From an uncultured Dehalococcoidia bacterium (GTDB lineage Bacteria > Chloroflexota > Dehalococcoidia > Lucifugimonadales > Australimonadaceae): a stretch of 64,000 nucleotides of DNA. The stretch covers positions 462,260-526,259 of the forward strand of contig OY282355.1 of assembly GCA_958295525.1 (NCBI GenBank), in the 5' to 3' direction. This document shows, one piece after another, positions 50,623 to 60,404 of the stretch (its first letter is position 1; every line of letters starts with the position of its first letter). Under the pieces are notes generated by a model. It searched no databases. It had not been told where the DNA came from and saw only the letters and a list, made by a program, of their open reading frames with translations. The position numbers were made by a program, and so were the translations under genes.

Positions 50623-50749
50623 GCTATGCGGCGGGAGGCGCGGCCGGGCGAGCCCGCCCCTGCGCGCCGCTTGACGCGCAAGGGCTTCTCCGCGTAGCGT
50701 AAACCCCAACCAAGCGGCGAACCGGATTCGCAGAGGCAAGCCAACTCCA

Positions 50750-52381
50750 ATGGTCAACCGGCTCCCACTGATCATCGGCGTCGTCGTCACGGCGGCGCTC
50801 GTCTGGGCGTACACGCAAACCGTGGACGGCGCGTTCTTCGGCGCGGCGGCGGACGGGGCGAACCGGCTCTTCGGCGCCTGGCCCCCGTGGCCGATCATCG
50901 CGCTCGTCCTGATGATTCCTATCGCCATCGCCTCCGGCCTGATGCCGGGCGGCGGCCTGCCCTTCCTCGTCGTCGTGCTCGCGTTCGCCACCGAACTCGA
51001 CGCTTTCATCGCGCTCCCCCTCGTCATCGGCTATATGGCCGCCAACGACCTCACAGAGCCGATACCCTCCATCCTGCTTGGCATTCCCGGGGCGCGCTCG
51101 TCGCAGGCGACGATATTGGACGGCTACCCGCTCGCCCGGCAGGGCCACGCCGGCTACGCGCTCGGCGCCTCCTACACTTCCTCCCTCATCGGAGGAATCA
51201 TCGGCGGCGTCGCGCTGCTGGCGGTGCTGCCTTTCGCCCGCAGTCTGCTGACGTTGTTCGGGGAAGCCGAATTCTTCCTGCTCGCGCTGCTCGGCGTCGC
51301 TTCGGTGGGAATCGTGAGCGCCGGGGCGGTCGTCAAAGGGCTGCTCACCGCGTGCCTTGGTCTCTTCATCGGAATGATCGGCTTCGTCAACATCGCGCAG
51401 GAAACGCGCGCGACCTTCGGGCTCGACTATCTCTACGACGGCGTCAACATCGTCCCCGTCGTGGTTGGGCTGTTCGCCATTCCCGAAATAGCCGACTTGG
51501 TGATCAGCAAAACGCCCGTCGCCAAAGAGCGCCTCAGCGAGATGCTGAAGGAGGGGAACCGCGACGTGTCGAGAGGAATGCGCGAAGCGCTCCGCCACAA
51601 GTGGCTCATCACGCGCTCGTCGCTGATTGGCGTGTTCATCGGCGCGATGCCCGGGCTCGGCCCGACTCCCGCCCACTGGATCGCCTACGCCCAAGCCCGC
51701 CAAACCGAGAAAGGAGCCGTCCGGACGTTCGGAACCGGAGACATTAGAGGCGTCATCGCGCCGGAATCGTCCAACAACTCCACGGACGGCGGCGTGCTGA
51801 TACCGACGCTGCTCTTCGCCATCCCGGGCAGCGCCCCGATGGCCATCGTGCTCGGCTTCCTCTTCATCGTCGGCATCCTGCCCGGCGCGGCGATGGTCGA
51901 TCCCGACCGCGACCTCAACCTCACGATCTCCCTCGTCTACGTGATCGTGATCGCCAACATCTTGGTCGTCCCCATCGTGCTGCGCTTCTCTCCCACGCTC
52001 ACCAAAGTGGCGGCCATCCCGCCGCTCGTGCTCGCCCCGCTCGTCATCGCCATCGTGACGCTCTCCGCGTTCCAAGCGAATTTGGATATCTCCGACCTCA
52101 CGACGATGGCGGTGTTCGCGGCGCTCGGCATGTTTATGAAAGCCTACGCATGGCCGAGGCCGCCCATCCTCATCGCCATCGTGCTCGCCGGGCCGCTCGA
52201 AACGTATATGAGCATCGCCATACAGACGCAGGGCGTCTCGATGATCTGGCAGCCGGGGTTCTTGGGCATCCTCGCCGTCGTCGTGACGGCCGTCTACTTC
52301 TCGCTCCGCGTTCAGCGAGCCGCGCAGCGTCTGCAGGAGCGAACGCTCGCGGGCGAGGCAGCCGATGACGACCAATCCTGA
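50750..52381 (+). CDS. tctA: Tripartite tricarboxylate transporter large permease TctA
   Basis: A 543-residue protein with about twelve predicted membrane helices. It carries the TctA signatures GYMAANDLTEPIPSILLGIP and GVIAPESSNNSTDGG (near residue 340). TctA forms the transport channel driven by ion gradient. It overlaps tctB by 17 bases. Confidence 0.93.
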   Translation: MVNRLPLIIGVVVTAALVWAYTQTVDGAFFGAAADGANRLFGAWPPWPIIALVLMIPIAIASGLMPGGGLPFLVVVLAFATELDAFIALPLVIGYMAANDLTEPIPSILLGIPGARSSQATILDGYPLARQGHAGYALGASYTSSLIGGIIGGVALLAVLPFARSLLTLFGEAEFFLLALLGVASVGIVSAGAVVKGLLTACLGLFIGMIGFVNIAQETRATFGLDYLYDGVNIVPVVVGLFAIPEIADLVISKTPVAKERLSEMLKEGNRDVSRGMREALRHKWLITRSSLIGVFIGAMPGLGPTPAHWIAYAQARQTEKGAVRTFGTGDIRGVIAPESSNNSTDGGVLIPTLLFAIPGSAPMAIVLGFLFIVGILPGAAMVDPDRDLNLTISLVYVIVIANILVVPIVLRFSPTLTKVAAIPPLVLAPLVIAIVTLSAFQANLDISDLTTMAVFAALGMFMKAYAWPRPPILIAIVLAGPLETYMSIAIQTQGVSMIWQPGFLGILAVVVTAVYFSLRVQRAAQRLQERTLAGEAADDDQS

Positions 52382-53003
52382 CGCGCCCCGCGAGGGGGGT
52401 TCCGCGCACCGCAAGGTCTCCTGGCGCTCGCCGGAGATCCTGGGCGAACTCGTGCTGCTTGGCGTCATCGCCGTCCTCATCGCCGTCTACTTCCGCCGTC
52501 TCGACCTGTGCGAAAGCATCTTCGGAGAGTTTGCCATAGGCGAGACGCGAGCCTGCGTTCCCATCGGCCGGCAGGAGGGGCAGTGGTTGCCGATGATCAT
52601 CATCGCCATCGCGACTCCGCTGTGGCTCGTTCGTCTCTGGGTGGTGCTTGGCCGCCGCAAGGCCATCGAGCAAGGGATGATTATGGACTTGGGGTTCCGG
52701 CTCGGCGAAGACCCGCAGGGCGAGCGGCGGCGCGCCGCCCTCTACTTCGGAACCCTCGTCGGACTCATCCTCATCATCTGGCTCATCGGCTTCCACATTG
52801 GCCTTCCGCTCTGGGTCGCCGGATACCTGCTGCTGTGGACGCGCGCGAAATGGCATCACGCGCTGTCCGCCGCGCTGGCGTTCGAGGCGTTCATCATCGG
52901 GATTCTCGATATGACGCTGGACATCTTCTGGTTCGAGCCGCTCTTCTTCCGCTGGATCGGCGCCGCCTACCCGTTCAGCGACTGGATCCCCCGCGTGTTT
53001 TAG
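52365..53003 (+). CDS. tctB: Tripartite tricarboxylate transporter small permease TctB
   Basis: A 212-residue membrane protein with four predicted helices, as in TctB. The first (LGELVLLGVIAVLIAVYFRR) follows a cytosolic N-terminus; helix 2 is MIIIAIATPLWLVRLWVVLG, and helices 3 and 4 lie in the C-terminal half. Identification rests on position after tctA and topology, since TctB is poorly conserved. It ends the operon, and a strong hairpin follows. Confidence 0.82.
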   Translation: MTTNPDAPREGGSAHRKVSWRSPEILGELVLLGVIAVLIAVYFRRLDLCESIFGEFAIGETRACVPIGRQEGQWLPMIIIAIATPLWLVRLWVVLGRRKAIEQGMIMDLGFRLGEDPQGERRRAALYFGTLVGLILIIWLIGFHIGLPLWVAGYLLLWTRAKWHHALSAALAFEAFIIGILDMTLDIFWFEPLFFRWIGAAYPFSDWIPRVF

Positions 53004-53061
53004 GCTTGCGCTAACGCGCGGCGGATTCCGGCGTAGGGACGGGGCAATGGGCGCAATAAGC

Positions 53062-53094
53062 GAGGCGGGGCGCAACGCGCCCCGCCTCTTCGGT
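53062..53094 (+). terminator. Putative terminator after tctB
   Basis: A perfect 12-bp stem GAGGCGGGGCGC-AAC-GCGCCCCGCCTC (53062-53088) is followed by TTCGGTT. It lies 58 bases after the tctB stop. The stem resembles the central hairpin of the composite repeat element, so it may derive from one. Confidence 0.65.
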
Positions 53095-53126
53095 TCAGTT
53101 CTCCGCCCGCTCCCGTCCGGCGCGGG

Positions 53127-53618
53127 CTAGCGGAGGAGGCTCATCCCGGGGTCGAGGGCGCGCTGACCGGCGTGAATCTCGTTCAGCACCGAGGAGACGC
53201 GCTCCTCGAGGCCGACGAGGGAGTCGCGGCTGTAGTCGTCGGCGCCGGCGCGCTGGCGCTGGGCCTCCTGCTCCGCGACGCCGATGATGCGCGCCGCCCT
53301 GGCGTTGGCGTCTTCGATGATCTCGCGTCCGCGCTCCTGCGCCGCTTTGGCCATCTCCGTCTCGTTGACGAGGAGGCGCGCGTCGCCTTCGGCGGTGCTG
53401 CGGATGCGGCGCGCGTCGGTCATCGTCTGGCTGACGATCTGCTCGCGGCGCTCCATTATTTCGCGGGCTTCCTGCAGGTCGCGCGGCATCGCCACCCGCA
53501 TCTGGTCGATGATGCCGAGCAACTCCTCGGCGTCGATCATCGAGCGTTTGCTCATCGGCATCTTCTTGGCCTGAACCGCTATGCCTTCCAGTCTGTCCAC
53601 CAGATCCAGCAATTCCAT
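53127..53618 (-). CDS. Coiled-coil protein, DivIVA/ATP synthase b-like
   Basis: A 163-residue, mostly alpha-helical protein (MELLDLVDRLEGIAVQAKKM, then AREIMERREQIVSQTMTDAR and ERGREIIEDANARAARIIGV). It resembles DivIVA- or ATP-synthase-b-like coiled coils without a membrane helix. Function unknown. It lies 48 bases after coaD on the same strand, so it may be in one transcript with rsmD and coaD. Confidence 0.6.
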   Translation of the reverse strand: MELLDLVDRLEGIAVQAKKMPMSKRSMIDAEELLGIIDQMRVAMPRDLQEAREIMERREQIVSQTMTDARRIRSTAEGDARLLVNETEMAKAAQERGREIIEDANARAARIIGVAEQEAQRQRAGADDYSRDSLVGLEERVSSVLNEIHAGQRALDPGMSLLR

Positions 53619-53666
53619 TGCGCTCTCCTCCTTTGCGATGCGTTTGGGCTTGGACGCCCGGCGCTT

Positions 53667-54146
53667 CTATTGCGCGAAGCGCTCGGCGAGCGCCTCGATG
53701 ACGTTTTCAGGGACGAGTCCGGTGATGTCGCCGCCGAGCCTTGAGACTTCCTTGAGCAGGCTTGCGCGGACGAACTGATAGCGCCCGTCGGTCATCAGGC
53801 ACACGACGTCGATTTCGGGCGCGAGGCGGCGGTTCATCAGCGCCATCTCGAACTCGTACTCGAAGTCGGCGTGCATCCGGATGCCGCGGACGATGGCCGT
53901 GGCGTCCCGCGCTTTCGCGTAGTCCACGACGAGGCCGCTGAACGCCTGCGCCTCCACGTTGGGGATGCCTCCGGCGGCCTCGCGGATGAGGCGGACGCGC
54001 TCCTCGGCGGAGAAAGTCGTCCGGATCTCCGGCGCTTCGAACACGGCGATGATCACCTTGTCGAAGAGGCGGGAGGCGCGCTGGAGAATGTCCAGATGGC
54101 CTGCGGTCACCGGGTCGAAGCGGCCGGGGTAGATCGCGGTGGTCAT
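53667..54146 (-). CDS. coaD: Phosphopantetheine adenylyltransferase
   Basis: A 159-residue enzyme of coenzyme A synthesis. It converts 4'-phosphopantetheine and ATP to dephospho-CoA. N-terminal YPGRFDPVTAGHLDI contains the nucleotidyltransferase T-x-G-H motif; IVRGIR and FVRASLLKEV follow as in CoaD. It starts directly after the rsmD stop. Confidence 0.95.
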   Translation of the reverse strand: MTTAIYPGRFDPVTAGHLDILQRASRLFDKVIIAVFEAPEIRTTFSAEERVRLIREAAGGIPNVEAQAFSGLVVDYAKARDATAIVRGIRMHADFEYEFEMALMNRRLAPEIDVVCLMTDGRYQFVRASLLKEVSRLGGDITGLVPENVIEALAERFAQ

Positions 54147-54671
54147 TTAGGCCGCCTCCCGCGAGGGGCCGTAGAACGCGAGCGAGGAGTCGCCGTAGCG
54201 GCGGTCGTCATGCTTGACGAGGGCGCCGCAGCGGTCGTCGGCGAGGACGCGGGAGGCGTGCCCGCAGACGAGGACGCCGCGCTCGCCGAGAATCCCCGCA
54301 TCGCCGATGCGGGCGATGAGGGCGGCGGGGAACGGTTGCGCGTAGGGCGGGTCCATCAGAAGCAGGTCGCGCGGGCCGAGGCGATGCAAGGCGCGCTCGG
54401 CGCGCCCCGCGACGACCTCCGCCTTGCGGGCGAATCCGGTTGCTTGCAAGTTGGCCCGTATCACTGCGATTTGCCTTCGGTCTGCCTCGACGAACACGGC
54501 GTTTGCGGCGCCCCGGCTGAGGGCTTCGATGCCGAGCGAGCCCGTCCCTGCGAAAAGGTCGGCCGCTCGGGCGCCCTCGATTCCGTCGCGCGCAAGGATG
54601 TTGAAGAGCGCGCTCCGCACCCGGTCGGTGGTGGGCCGGACGCCCGGCGCTTTGGGCGAGTCGAGGGGCAT
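54147..54671 (-). CDS. rsmD: 16S rRNA (guanine966-N2)-methyltransferase RsmD
   Basis: A 174-residue SAM-dependent methyltransferase with the SAM loop LFAGTGSLGIEALSRGA and the catalytic DPPY motif (MDPPYAQPF). RsmD methylates G966 of 16S rRNA. Adjacency to coaD is a widespread bacterial arrangement and strengthens the call. Confidence 0.93.
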   Translation of the reverse strand: MPLDSPKAPGVRPTTDRVRSALFNILARDGIEGARAADLFAGTGSLGIEALSRGAANAVFVEADRRQIAVIRANLQATGFARKAEVVAGRAERALHRLGPRDLLLMDPPYAQPFPAALIARIGDAGILGERGVLVCGHASRVLADDRCGALVKHDDRRYGDSSLAFYGPSREAA

Positions 54672-54898
54672 GCCTCTTGCCGTTCCGCCGGTTACGCGCA
54701 GCGCCGCTCCTTGCCCGCGGCAGGGGAGTCCCGCCGCGTGAGAATCTTGGAACGGAGTTTAAGCGTTGTTTGAGCGCAGGCCAATGACACAAGGCGGCGG
54801 GTTATGAGCGCATTGGCGGACGAGGCGAGGGCGGCGCCCGCCGTTCCGCCTACTGCCCGCCGCTCCCGCGAAAGGAAACGCCCCGCGCCCGCGCCTGC

Positions 54899-54904
54899 TA
54901 TCAT
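54899..54904 (+). promoter_or_regulatory. Possible -10 element before the MFS gene
   Basis: TATCAT lies 37 bases before the ATG at 54942. It is embedded in a region that could also be read as an N-terminal extension from 54804. If it is the true promoter, that longer start is excluded. No clear -35 box was found. Confidence 0.35.
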
Positions 54905-54941
54905 CGCGGGGCAGGCTCTTCTGCGGAGCGTTCGGCGCACG

Positions 54942-56171
54942 ATGGCGACCCAAGCGACAACCGCCCCCTCCGGCTCGTCCTTTCGGGCGGCCGGGCCCGT
55001 CTACGTCGCCACGATCGCCGTCGGGCACGGGCTGAAGCACTGGTACGTCGCGTCGTTCGCGGTTTTCCTGCCGCTGATCGTCGAGGAGTACGAAATCTCG
55101 ACGGCGGGCGTCACCGCCATTGGGCTGATCCGGCAGTTCGGGGGCGGCTTCCCCAACTTCTTCGTGGGGTACGTGTCCGACCGCTTCAGCGCCTACTGGC
55201 ATTGGATGCTGCCGCTCTCGTTCTTCTTCGCGGCGTTCTTTATGATGCTCTCGGGACGCTCGCCCTGGGTGTGGCCGGTGGTGCTGCTCGCGGCGTTCAG
55301 CGGCGTGGCGGCGTCGTTCTGGCATCCGCCCGCGATCTCGATGCTCAGCGTGCGCTTCCCGCGCCGGCGGGGAATGGCGATCGCGTTTCATGGCTCCGGC
55401 TCCGGCGCGGGCGAGGCGCTTGGGCCGCTCGTGGTGGGCTACGTGCTCGTGATGTGGATGGCGGACGACTGGCGCTCCTACACGCTGATCAGTTTCATTC
55501 CCGCCGTCGCCATAACCGCCGCCATCTACTGGCTCCTCTCCGGCGCGCGAACCGCTCCGCCTGAATCCGCCGCGCGCCGAGCGGAACTGACGGACACGCT
55601 CGCGCTGCTGCGCTTCCCTGTCTACGCGAGCCTCGCCTACGCCAACTTCACGAGGTCGTTCTCGCACTTCGGTTTGCTGTCGTTTATGCCCGTCTACCTC
55701 GCCCAGGATTTGGGAATGGACAGTTTCGGCGTGGGGATTCACGTCGGCTTCCTCACGCTGCTGGGCGTGGGCGTCGGCCCGGCCATCGGATTCCTCTCCG
55801 ACCGCATCGGGCGCCGCGTCCCCATCGTAACGGCGATGCTCGCCATCAGCGCGGGGACGCTCGTGATGGGCGCGGCGGACGGAGGCGCGCTGCTGACGGT
55901 CTCCGTCGCGTTCGTCGGCCTTTTCCTCTGGTCGAGCCAGGACGTGATCAACGCGACGGCGATGGACGCCTCTCCGCCGGGCTTGCAGGGCTCGACGGTG
56001 GGGATAATGTTCCTCAGCAGCCTCATGGGCGGGACGGTGGGCGTGATCGTGATGGGGCTCGTGGCGGACTACACGGACTCGCTCCGCAGCATCTTCTGGA
56101 TGGCGGCGGCGGCGGCGGCTCCCGCCGCGATCTTCTTCCTATTCGCGCCGCTCCGCCGCAAGGACGCCTGA
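54942..56171 (+). CDS. MFS transporter
   Basis: A 409-residue major facilitator with about twelve predicted helices, starting MATQATTAPSGSSFRAAGPV. Helix-linking motif A variants read GYVSDRFSAYWHW and GFLSDRIGRRVPIV. The substrate is unknown. It is followed 47 bases later by a methyltransferase on the same strand. A longer form from 54804 cannot be ruled out, but its extra residues are basic and disordered. Confidence 0.85.
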   Translation: MATQATTAPSGSSFRAAGPVYVATIAVGHGLKHWYVASFAVFLPLIVEEYEISTAGVTAIGLIRQFGGGFPNFFVGYVSDRFSAYWHWMLPLSFFFAAFFMMLSGRSPWVWPVVLLAAFSGVAASFWHPPAISMLSVRFPRRRGMAIAFHGSGSGAGEALGPLVVGYVLVMWMADDWRSYTLISFIPAVAITAAIYWLLSGARTAPPESAARRAELTDTLALLRFPVYASLAYANFTRSFSHFGLLSFMPVYLAQDLGMDSFGVGIHVGFLTLLGVGVGPAIGFLSDRIGRRVPIVTAMLAISAGTLVMGAADGGALLTVSVAFVGLFLWSSQDVINATAMDASPPGLQGSTVGIMFLSSLMGGTVGVIVMGLVADYTDSLRSIFWMAAAAAAPAAIFFLFAPLRRKDA

Positions 56172-56218
56172 TCCACATCGGCGCCGCGCTGCGCCAATTG
56201 CAAATTGGGAGGCCGGCG

Positions 56219-56857
56219 ATGACGACCGACAAGGCGCGCACGGAGCGCATCCGGCAGGTGTACGGCGCGCGGACCTCCGCGGAAATGGCGGAGCGCTACG
56301 ACGACTGGGCGGCGGCCTACGACGCCGATCTGCAGGCGCTGGGCTTCAACGCGCCGCGCGCCGCCGCCGAAACGCTCGCCAAATACGTGAACGCCCCGGA
56401 CGCGAAACTGCTGGACGCGGGCGCGGGCACCGGATTGGGCGGCGAGGAACTCGCCCGGCTCGGGTTCAGGCGCGTGACCGCCCTCGACCTCTCCCCCGGG
56501 ATGCTGATGGCCGCCAACGAGAAGATGGTCTACGAGGAACTCGTCGTCGCTGAACTGGGCAAGCCGCTGCCGTTCGAGACGGGGGCGTTCGCCGGAACGC
56601 TGTGCGTCGGCGCGCTCACGATAGGCCACGCGCCGCCGGAGTCGCTCGACGAACTCGCGCGCGTCACCGCGCCGGGCGGCTGCGTCGTCTTCACCGTTCG
56701 AACGGACACGTCGGTCGAGGGCGGCTACGAGGCGCGGCAGTCCGCAATGGAGCGCGAAGGGAAGTGGCGGCTCGTCGAGCGGAGCGAGCCGTTCCGGCCG
56801 ATGCCCGACGGCGAGCCCGACATCTGGTATCACGTTTGGGCCTATCAGACGGCGTGA
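56219..56857 (+). CDS. SAM-dependent methyltransferase
   Basis: A 212-residue class I methyltransferase with the SAM-binding loop LLDAGAGTGLGGEEL near residue 65 and the second motif VTALDLSPGMLMAANEK. The substrate is unknown. GGGAGGCC precedes the ATG at 56219. It may share a transcript with the MFS gene. Confidence 0.85.
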   Translation: MTTDKARTERIRQVYGARTSAEMAERYDDWAAAYDADLQALGFNAPRAAAETLAKYVNAPDAKLLDAGAGTGLGGEELARLGFRRVTALDLSPGMLMAANEKMVYEELVVAELGKPLPFETGAFAGTLCVGALTIGHAPPESLDELARVTAPGGCVVFTVRTDTSVEGGYEARQSAMEREGKWRLVERSEPFRPMPDGEPDIWYHVWAYQTA

Positions 56858-56976
56858 GGCCGGCGGCGCCTCGCAGGCCCCTGCGCGTCCCCGAATTACA
56901 CGCGCGGCGTTCGCGCCACGGCTTGGCGCGTTTGGCGTAGAATGCGCTCGCGCCGTTGCCGCGCCCGGAGAGAAGC

Positions 56977-59250
56977 GTGACCGACAGCCCCAGCGATAAG
57001 CCCTTGCCGCAGGCGCTGCCTGAGTTCAGCGCCGCGCTCGACGAACTCATGGCGGTCGCCAAGCGCGGCCACGCGCCCAACAGCCCGCTCTTCAATCCCT
57101 CCGACGATTGGCTCGCGGGGCGGATGCGCGAATTCGGCAGGCTGCCGGACGCCGACCGCGCCGCCGCGCTGGACGAGTGGCGCCGGATCTCCGCGGAAGG
57201 CGCGGACGCCAACGCGGCGGGCAAGGCCGCCGAGCGCGCCGGCCCCGAGGTGGTCGCGCGCCTCAACTCCGGCGGCCTCGCCTTCTACAGCCAGCGCGGA
57301 GTCGCCCGCCAGCCGGCCCTCACCCGCTATCTGATGGACGGCTTCCCTCCCAACCGCGACTCGCTCGAGTTCGGCCACGCCGATCAGCGGCTTTTCACCC
57401 GAATCCTGCCCGTCATCACCGCGAAACTCGCGGAATGGCTCGACGCGGGCGAGGTCGTCGTCCAATCGGACAGGCGGATATGCGACGCGCCGGGGCGGTC
57501 GTTTCACGCGCGCCAGTTGCTGGTCGGGGCGCGCTATCCCCAGTTGCCCTACCTCTGGCGGCAACTCACCTTCGATCTGCCGGAGTCCGAGCGCGCCAAC
57601 CCGCCGGACATCGTGGAACTCTCCATACCGGAGTGGCTGGAGACGCTGGACCTTCCGGCGGACGCCCGCGAGCAGGCAATCGCCGCAGGGCTCACGCGGC
57701 TCGTGTTCAAGGCGCCGACGCGCGGCCTCTCCTTGCACCTCGGATTTGACTACGTGGGCGAGCACAAGATGGGCCCGCTCAGCATCGCAATGCATCAGAC
57801 CAAGATGAACGGCGGGCTCGCGCTCCAAGCCGCCCTGAGCGTCGCGCGCATCCGCTCGATGGACGGCAACCTCCACAACGCCGCCGTCGTCACGACCGGG
57901 CCGTCGCTGCACGGCAAGAGCACGCTCACGATTATGATCGAACTCGCGGGCAGCGAACTCGCGGCGCGCCTCTCCCTTCCGGCGGACCCGGAGGAAGGCG
58001 TCTATCCGATGAACGACGACATCATCCTCCTCCAACGCCTCGCCGAGCCGGTCGAGGCGGAGGTGGACGGCGAGCGCGTCTCTTACGCCTACGGCATAGA
58101 CGGCACGGAGAACAACTTCTACGCGGTTCCCTCCGGCCTCACCCGCGAGGACGACCCCGTGACCTACGACGTCGTTCGCGGCGCCCCCGGCGAGCCGAAT
58201 CCGCAGGAGACGCTCGAGAACGTCGTCGTTGACCCGGAGACCGGAGAGCCCGACTTCTCGCGGAACCCGACGCGCAATATGCGAATGGTCCTCTCGCGGC
58301 GCAGGCTCCTCCGGCGCAAAGGCGTCGCGGACGTCATCAGCCGCGTCACCGGCGGCGCGCTGACCGAGTCCGCCCACGTCCCGATGGAGCGGATGCACCG
58401 TGTCGTCTGGCAGGCGGTGATGCGCGAAAACACCGTTGTGCCGCCGCTCCGCAAACTCAGTCTGGAGCAGTACCTTCGCGTGCTGATGTACGGCGAGGCG
58501 GTGCAGATGGGCGCGGCGGCGGGCGCCATCGGCAGGCCCTACGTCGAGTACTTCTCCGATCCGTTCATCATCGGCTTGGAGGACGACAACGCCAATCTCC
58601 TCTACGACATCCTGCGGCGGATGGAGGCGGACGGCGTGAGGCAGGAGTTCTACGCTTTCAACACCGGCGGGCTGGGCGCGGACGCCAATGACGCCGCCGA
58701 GGGCAGGCTCTACCGCAAGATTCCGCGCGAGATAACGCTCGCGCTCCAGGAGGCCGTGCTCAGGGACGCCGCCAAGTTCGAATACGACCCGCACATCGGG
58801 TCGTCGGTCGCCGTCGCCGTGGTGGACGCGGCGGGCGGCGAGGCGCTCGACCTGCGCGAGGAGTGGCTTCCGCGCAACGTCTACGGCGAGGAGGAGTACG
58901 TCCGCCGCATCAACCTCCTGCGCCGCCGCCGTTACTACGGCTCGCCGGAGAACGAGCGCGCCGGCATTATGCGCTACACGAAAGTCGTGAACGCGCTCGT
59001 CAACCTCAACGACGTTCCCGCGCCGCGCACGGAATGGGAAGCCGCGCGCCTGCTCTCCTTCTACTGGAGTCTCGGCCGTTCCTACGAGACGCTGAGCGAA
59101 GCCGCCGCCCGCCGCGCCGAGGGCGAGCGTCCGCCGGACGACCTGCTCGCCGCGCTCGCCGCGGCCTGCGCGGACGGCGTGAGGGACGGGCTCGCGCTCG
59201 ATTCGGACGCGCAAGCCGCGCTGCGCGAGTTGGGCATCGAGGCGGCTTAG
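56977..59250 (+). CDS. PEP carboxykinase-like protein of unknown function
   Basis: A 757-residue protein from a GTG start with GGAGAGAA before it. A central P-loop TTGPSLHGKST (about residues 306-315) and a downstream MNDDIILL (345-352) are spaced and placed like the ATP-binding loop and metal site of ATP-type PEP carboxykinase. A segment GIDGTENNFYAVPSGL follows. The long N-terminal 300 residues and C-terminal 350 residues have no clear match for me. It may be a divergent carboxykinase-fold kinase. A TAGAAT at 56938-56943 could be its -10 element. Confidence 0.5.
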   Translation: MTDSPSDKPLPQALPEFSAALDELMAVAKRGHAPNSPLFNPSDDWLAGRMREFGRLPDADRAAALDEWRRISAEGADANAAGKAAERAGPEVVARLNSGGLAFYSQRGVARQPALTRYLMDGFPPNRDSLEFGHADQRLFTRILPVITAKLAEWLDAGEVVVQSDRRICDAPGRSFHARQLLVGARYPQLPYLWRQLTFDLPESERANPPDIVELSIPEWLETLDLPADAREQAIAAGLTRLVFKAPTRGLSLHLGFDYVGEHKMGPLSIAMHQTKMNGGLALQAALSVARIRSMDGNLHNAAVVTTGPSLHGKSTLTIMIELAGSELAARLSLPADPEEGVYPMNDDIILLQRLAEPVEAEVDGERVSYAYGIDGTENNFYAVPSGLTREDDPVTYDVVRGAPGEPNPQETLENVVVDPETGEPDFSRNPTRNMRMVLSRRRLLRRKGVADVISRVTGGALTESAHVPMERMHRVVWQAVMRENTVVPPLRKLSLEQYLRVLMYGEAVQMGAAAGAIGRPYVEYFSDPFIIGLEDDNANLLYDILRRMEADGVRQEFYAFNTGGLGADANDAAEGRLYRKIPREITLALQEAVLRDAAKFEYDPHIGSSVAVAVVDAAGGEALDLREEWLPRNVYGEEEYVRRINLLRRRRYYGSPENERAGIMRYTKVVNALVNLNDVPAPRTEWEAARLLSFYWSLGRSYETLSEAAARRAEGERPPDDLLAALAAACADGVRDGLALDSDAQAALRELGIEAA

Positions 59251-59254
59251 GCTT

Positions 59255-59540
59255 CCCTGTAGGTTCCTGCTTTCGCAGGAATGACGTGGCACCCATGGTG
59301 ATTTGGAGACGAGGCGCGTTGCGCCTCGTCCGGCGCTTGCGCGCCGACTGGATTCCCGCCTGCGCGGGAATGACGGCAAGGGGGCGCTGCGCGCCGACTG
59401 GATTCCCGCCTACGCGGGAATGACGGGGCAGGGGGGCGCTGCGCGCCGACTGGATTCCCGCCTACGCGGGAATGACGGGGCAGGGGGGCGCTGCGCGCCA
59501 CTGGATTCCCGCCTACGCGGGAATGACGGGAAGAGGCGGG
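59255..59540. repeat. Palindromic repeats with a composite element
   Basis: The gap from 59251 to 59580 begins with a complete composite element at about 59255-59376 (GTAGGTTCCTGCTTTCGCAGG, then TGATTTGGAGACG, GAGGCGCGTTGCGCCTC and a final palindrome). Three more palindromes with GGCGCTGCGCGCC spacers follow. They separate two convergent genes. Confidence 0.88.
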
Positions 59541-59580
59541 AACGACGGGAGCAGGGGCGGGGACGACGGGACAGGCGAAT

Positions 59581-60321
59581 TTACGCTCTCGCGGGGGCGG
59601 GGTCGTCGGTCGGCATGGCGAACACGCCAAAGGGATTGAGGGAGCGCGGAGCGTCGTAGGCGTCCATATGCTCTTTGGCCTTCAACTGGCCGACGACCCA
59701 GTAGGTCAGCGGCGTGGCGGCGACTTCGTAGGCGATCTTGAACGCCCATTGAATCAGCGCCGTGCGGATGATCGCCTCGCCGCCGAGAATCCCCGTGACG
59801 CCGAACGCGATGGAGATGAACACGAAAGAGTCCAGGCCTTGCCCGACGACGGTCGAGGAGATCGTCCGGATCCAGAGGAAGCGTCCTTTGGTGCGGACTT
59901 TGAGGAAGGAGAGCGTCATCGAGTTGCTGAACTCGCCGATGAGGTAGGCCGTGAACGACGCGAGGAGGATCATCGGCGTCGCGCCGAGGATCGTTTCGTA
60001 GGCGGTCTGCCCCTCCCAGAAGCCGACGGGCGGGATGACGCCGGTGAGCCATAGCGCGGCGACGACGAGCAGGTTGCATCCGAAACCTAGCCAGATCGCG
60101 CCGCGCGCCACGCGGAATCCGTAGACCTCGGTCAGCACGTTGCCGACGAGGTAGGTTATGGGGAACACGATGATGGACGCAGGGAGGTAGACGAGCGTCT
60201 CGCCGAGGAAGTCGCCTGGCAGCGTGAAGACGTGGATCAGTTTGACGGCGATGATGTTGGAGACGATGAGGACGGCCACGAAGACGGCGATGATGATGAC
60301 GAACATTCCCGAAAAGCGCAT
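59581..60321 (-). CDS. yhhQ: Queuosine precursor transporter, YhhQ/VUT family
   Basis: A 246-residue membrane protein with about six helices. It has the VUT/YhhQ hallmarks ASIIVFPITYLVGNVLTEVY near residue 50 and VGQGLDSFVFISIAF. Members import queuosine precursors such as preQ0 or preQ1. Genes for queuosine synthesis are not in the window, and no preQ1 riboswitch was recognised in the leader. Confidence 0.88.
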   Translation of the reverse strand: MRFSGMFVIIIAVFVAVLIVSNIIAVKLIHVFTLPGDFLGETLVYLPASIIVFPITYLVGNVLTEVYGFRVARGAIWLGFGCNLLVVAALWLTGVIPPVGFWEGQTAYETILGATPMILLASFTAYLIGEFSNSMTLSFLKVRTKGRFLWIRTISSTVVGQGLDSFVFISIAFGVTGILGGEAIIRTALIQWAFKIAYEVAATPLTYWVVGQLKAKEHMDAYDAPRSLNPFGVFAMPTDDPAPARA

Positions 60322-60404
60322 CCGCCTCTTCTCCCTCGGCGTATTCGGCGTGTGGGCCGCGCGCGGGGATTATGCCACAAGCGCGCGCGCTCCCGCGCCC
60401 CCGC

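Noticed and set aside
50560..50640. Rho-independent terminator after tctC
   Set aside because: The hairpin is strong but has no T run, and tctA and tctB follow in the same direction; treated as an intercistronic hairpin instead.
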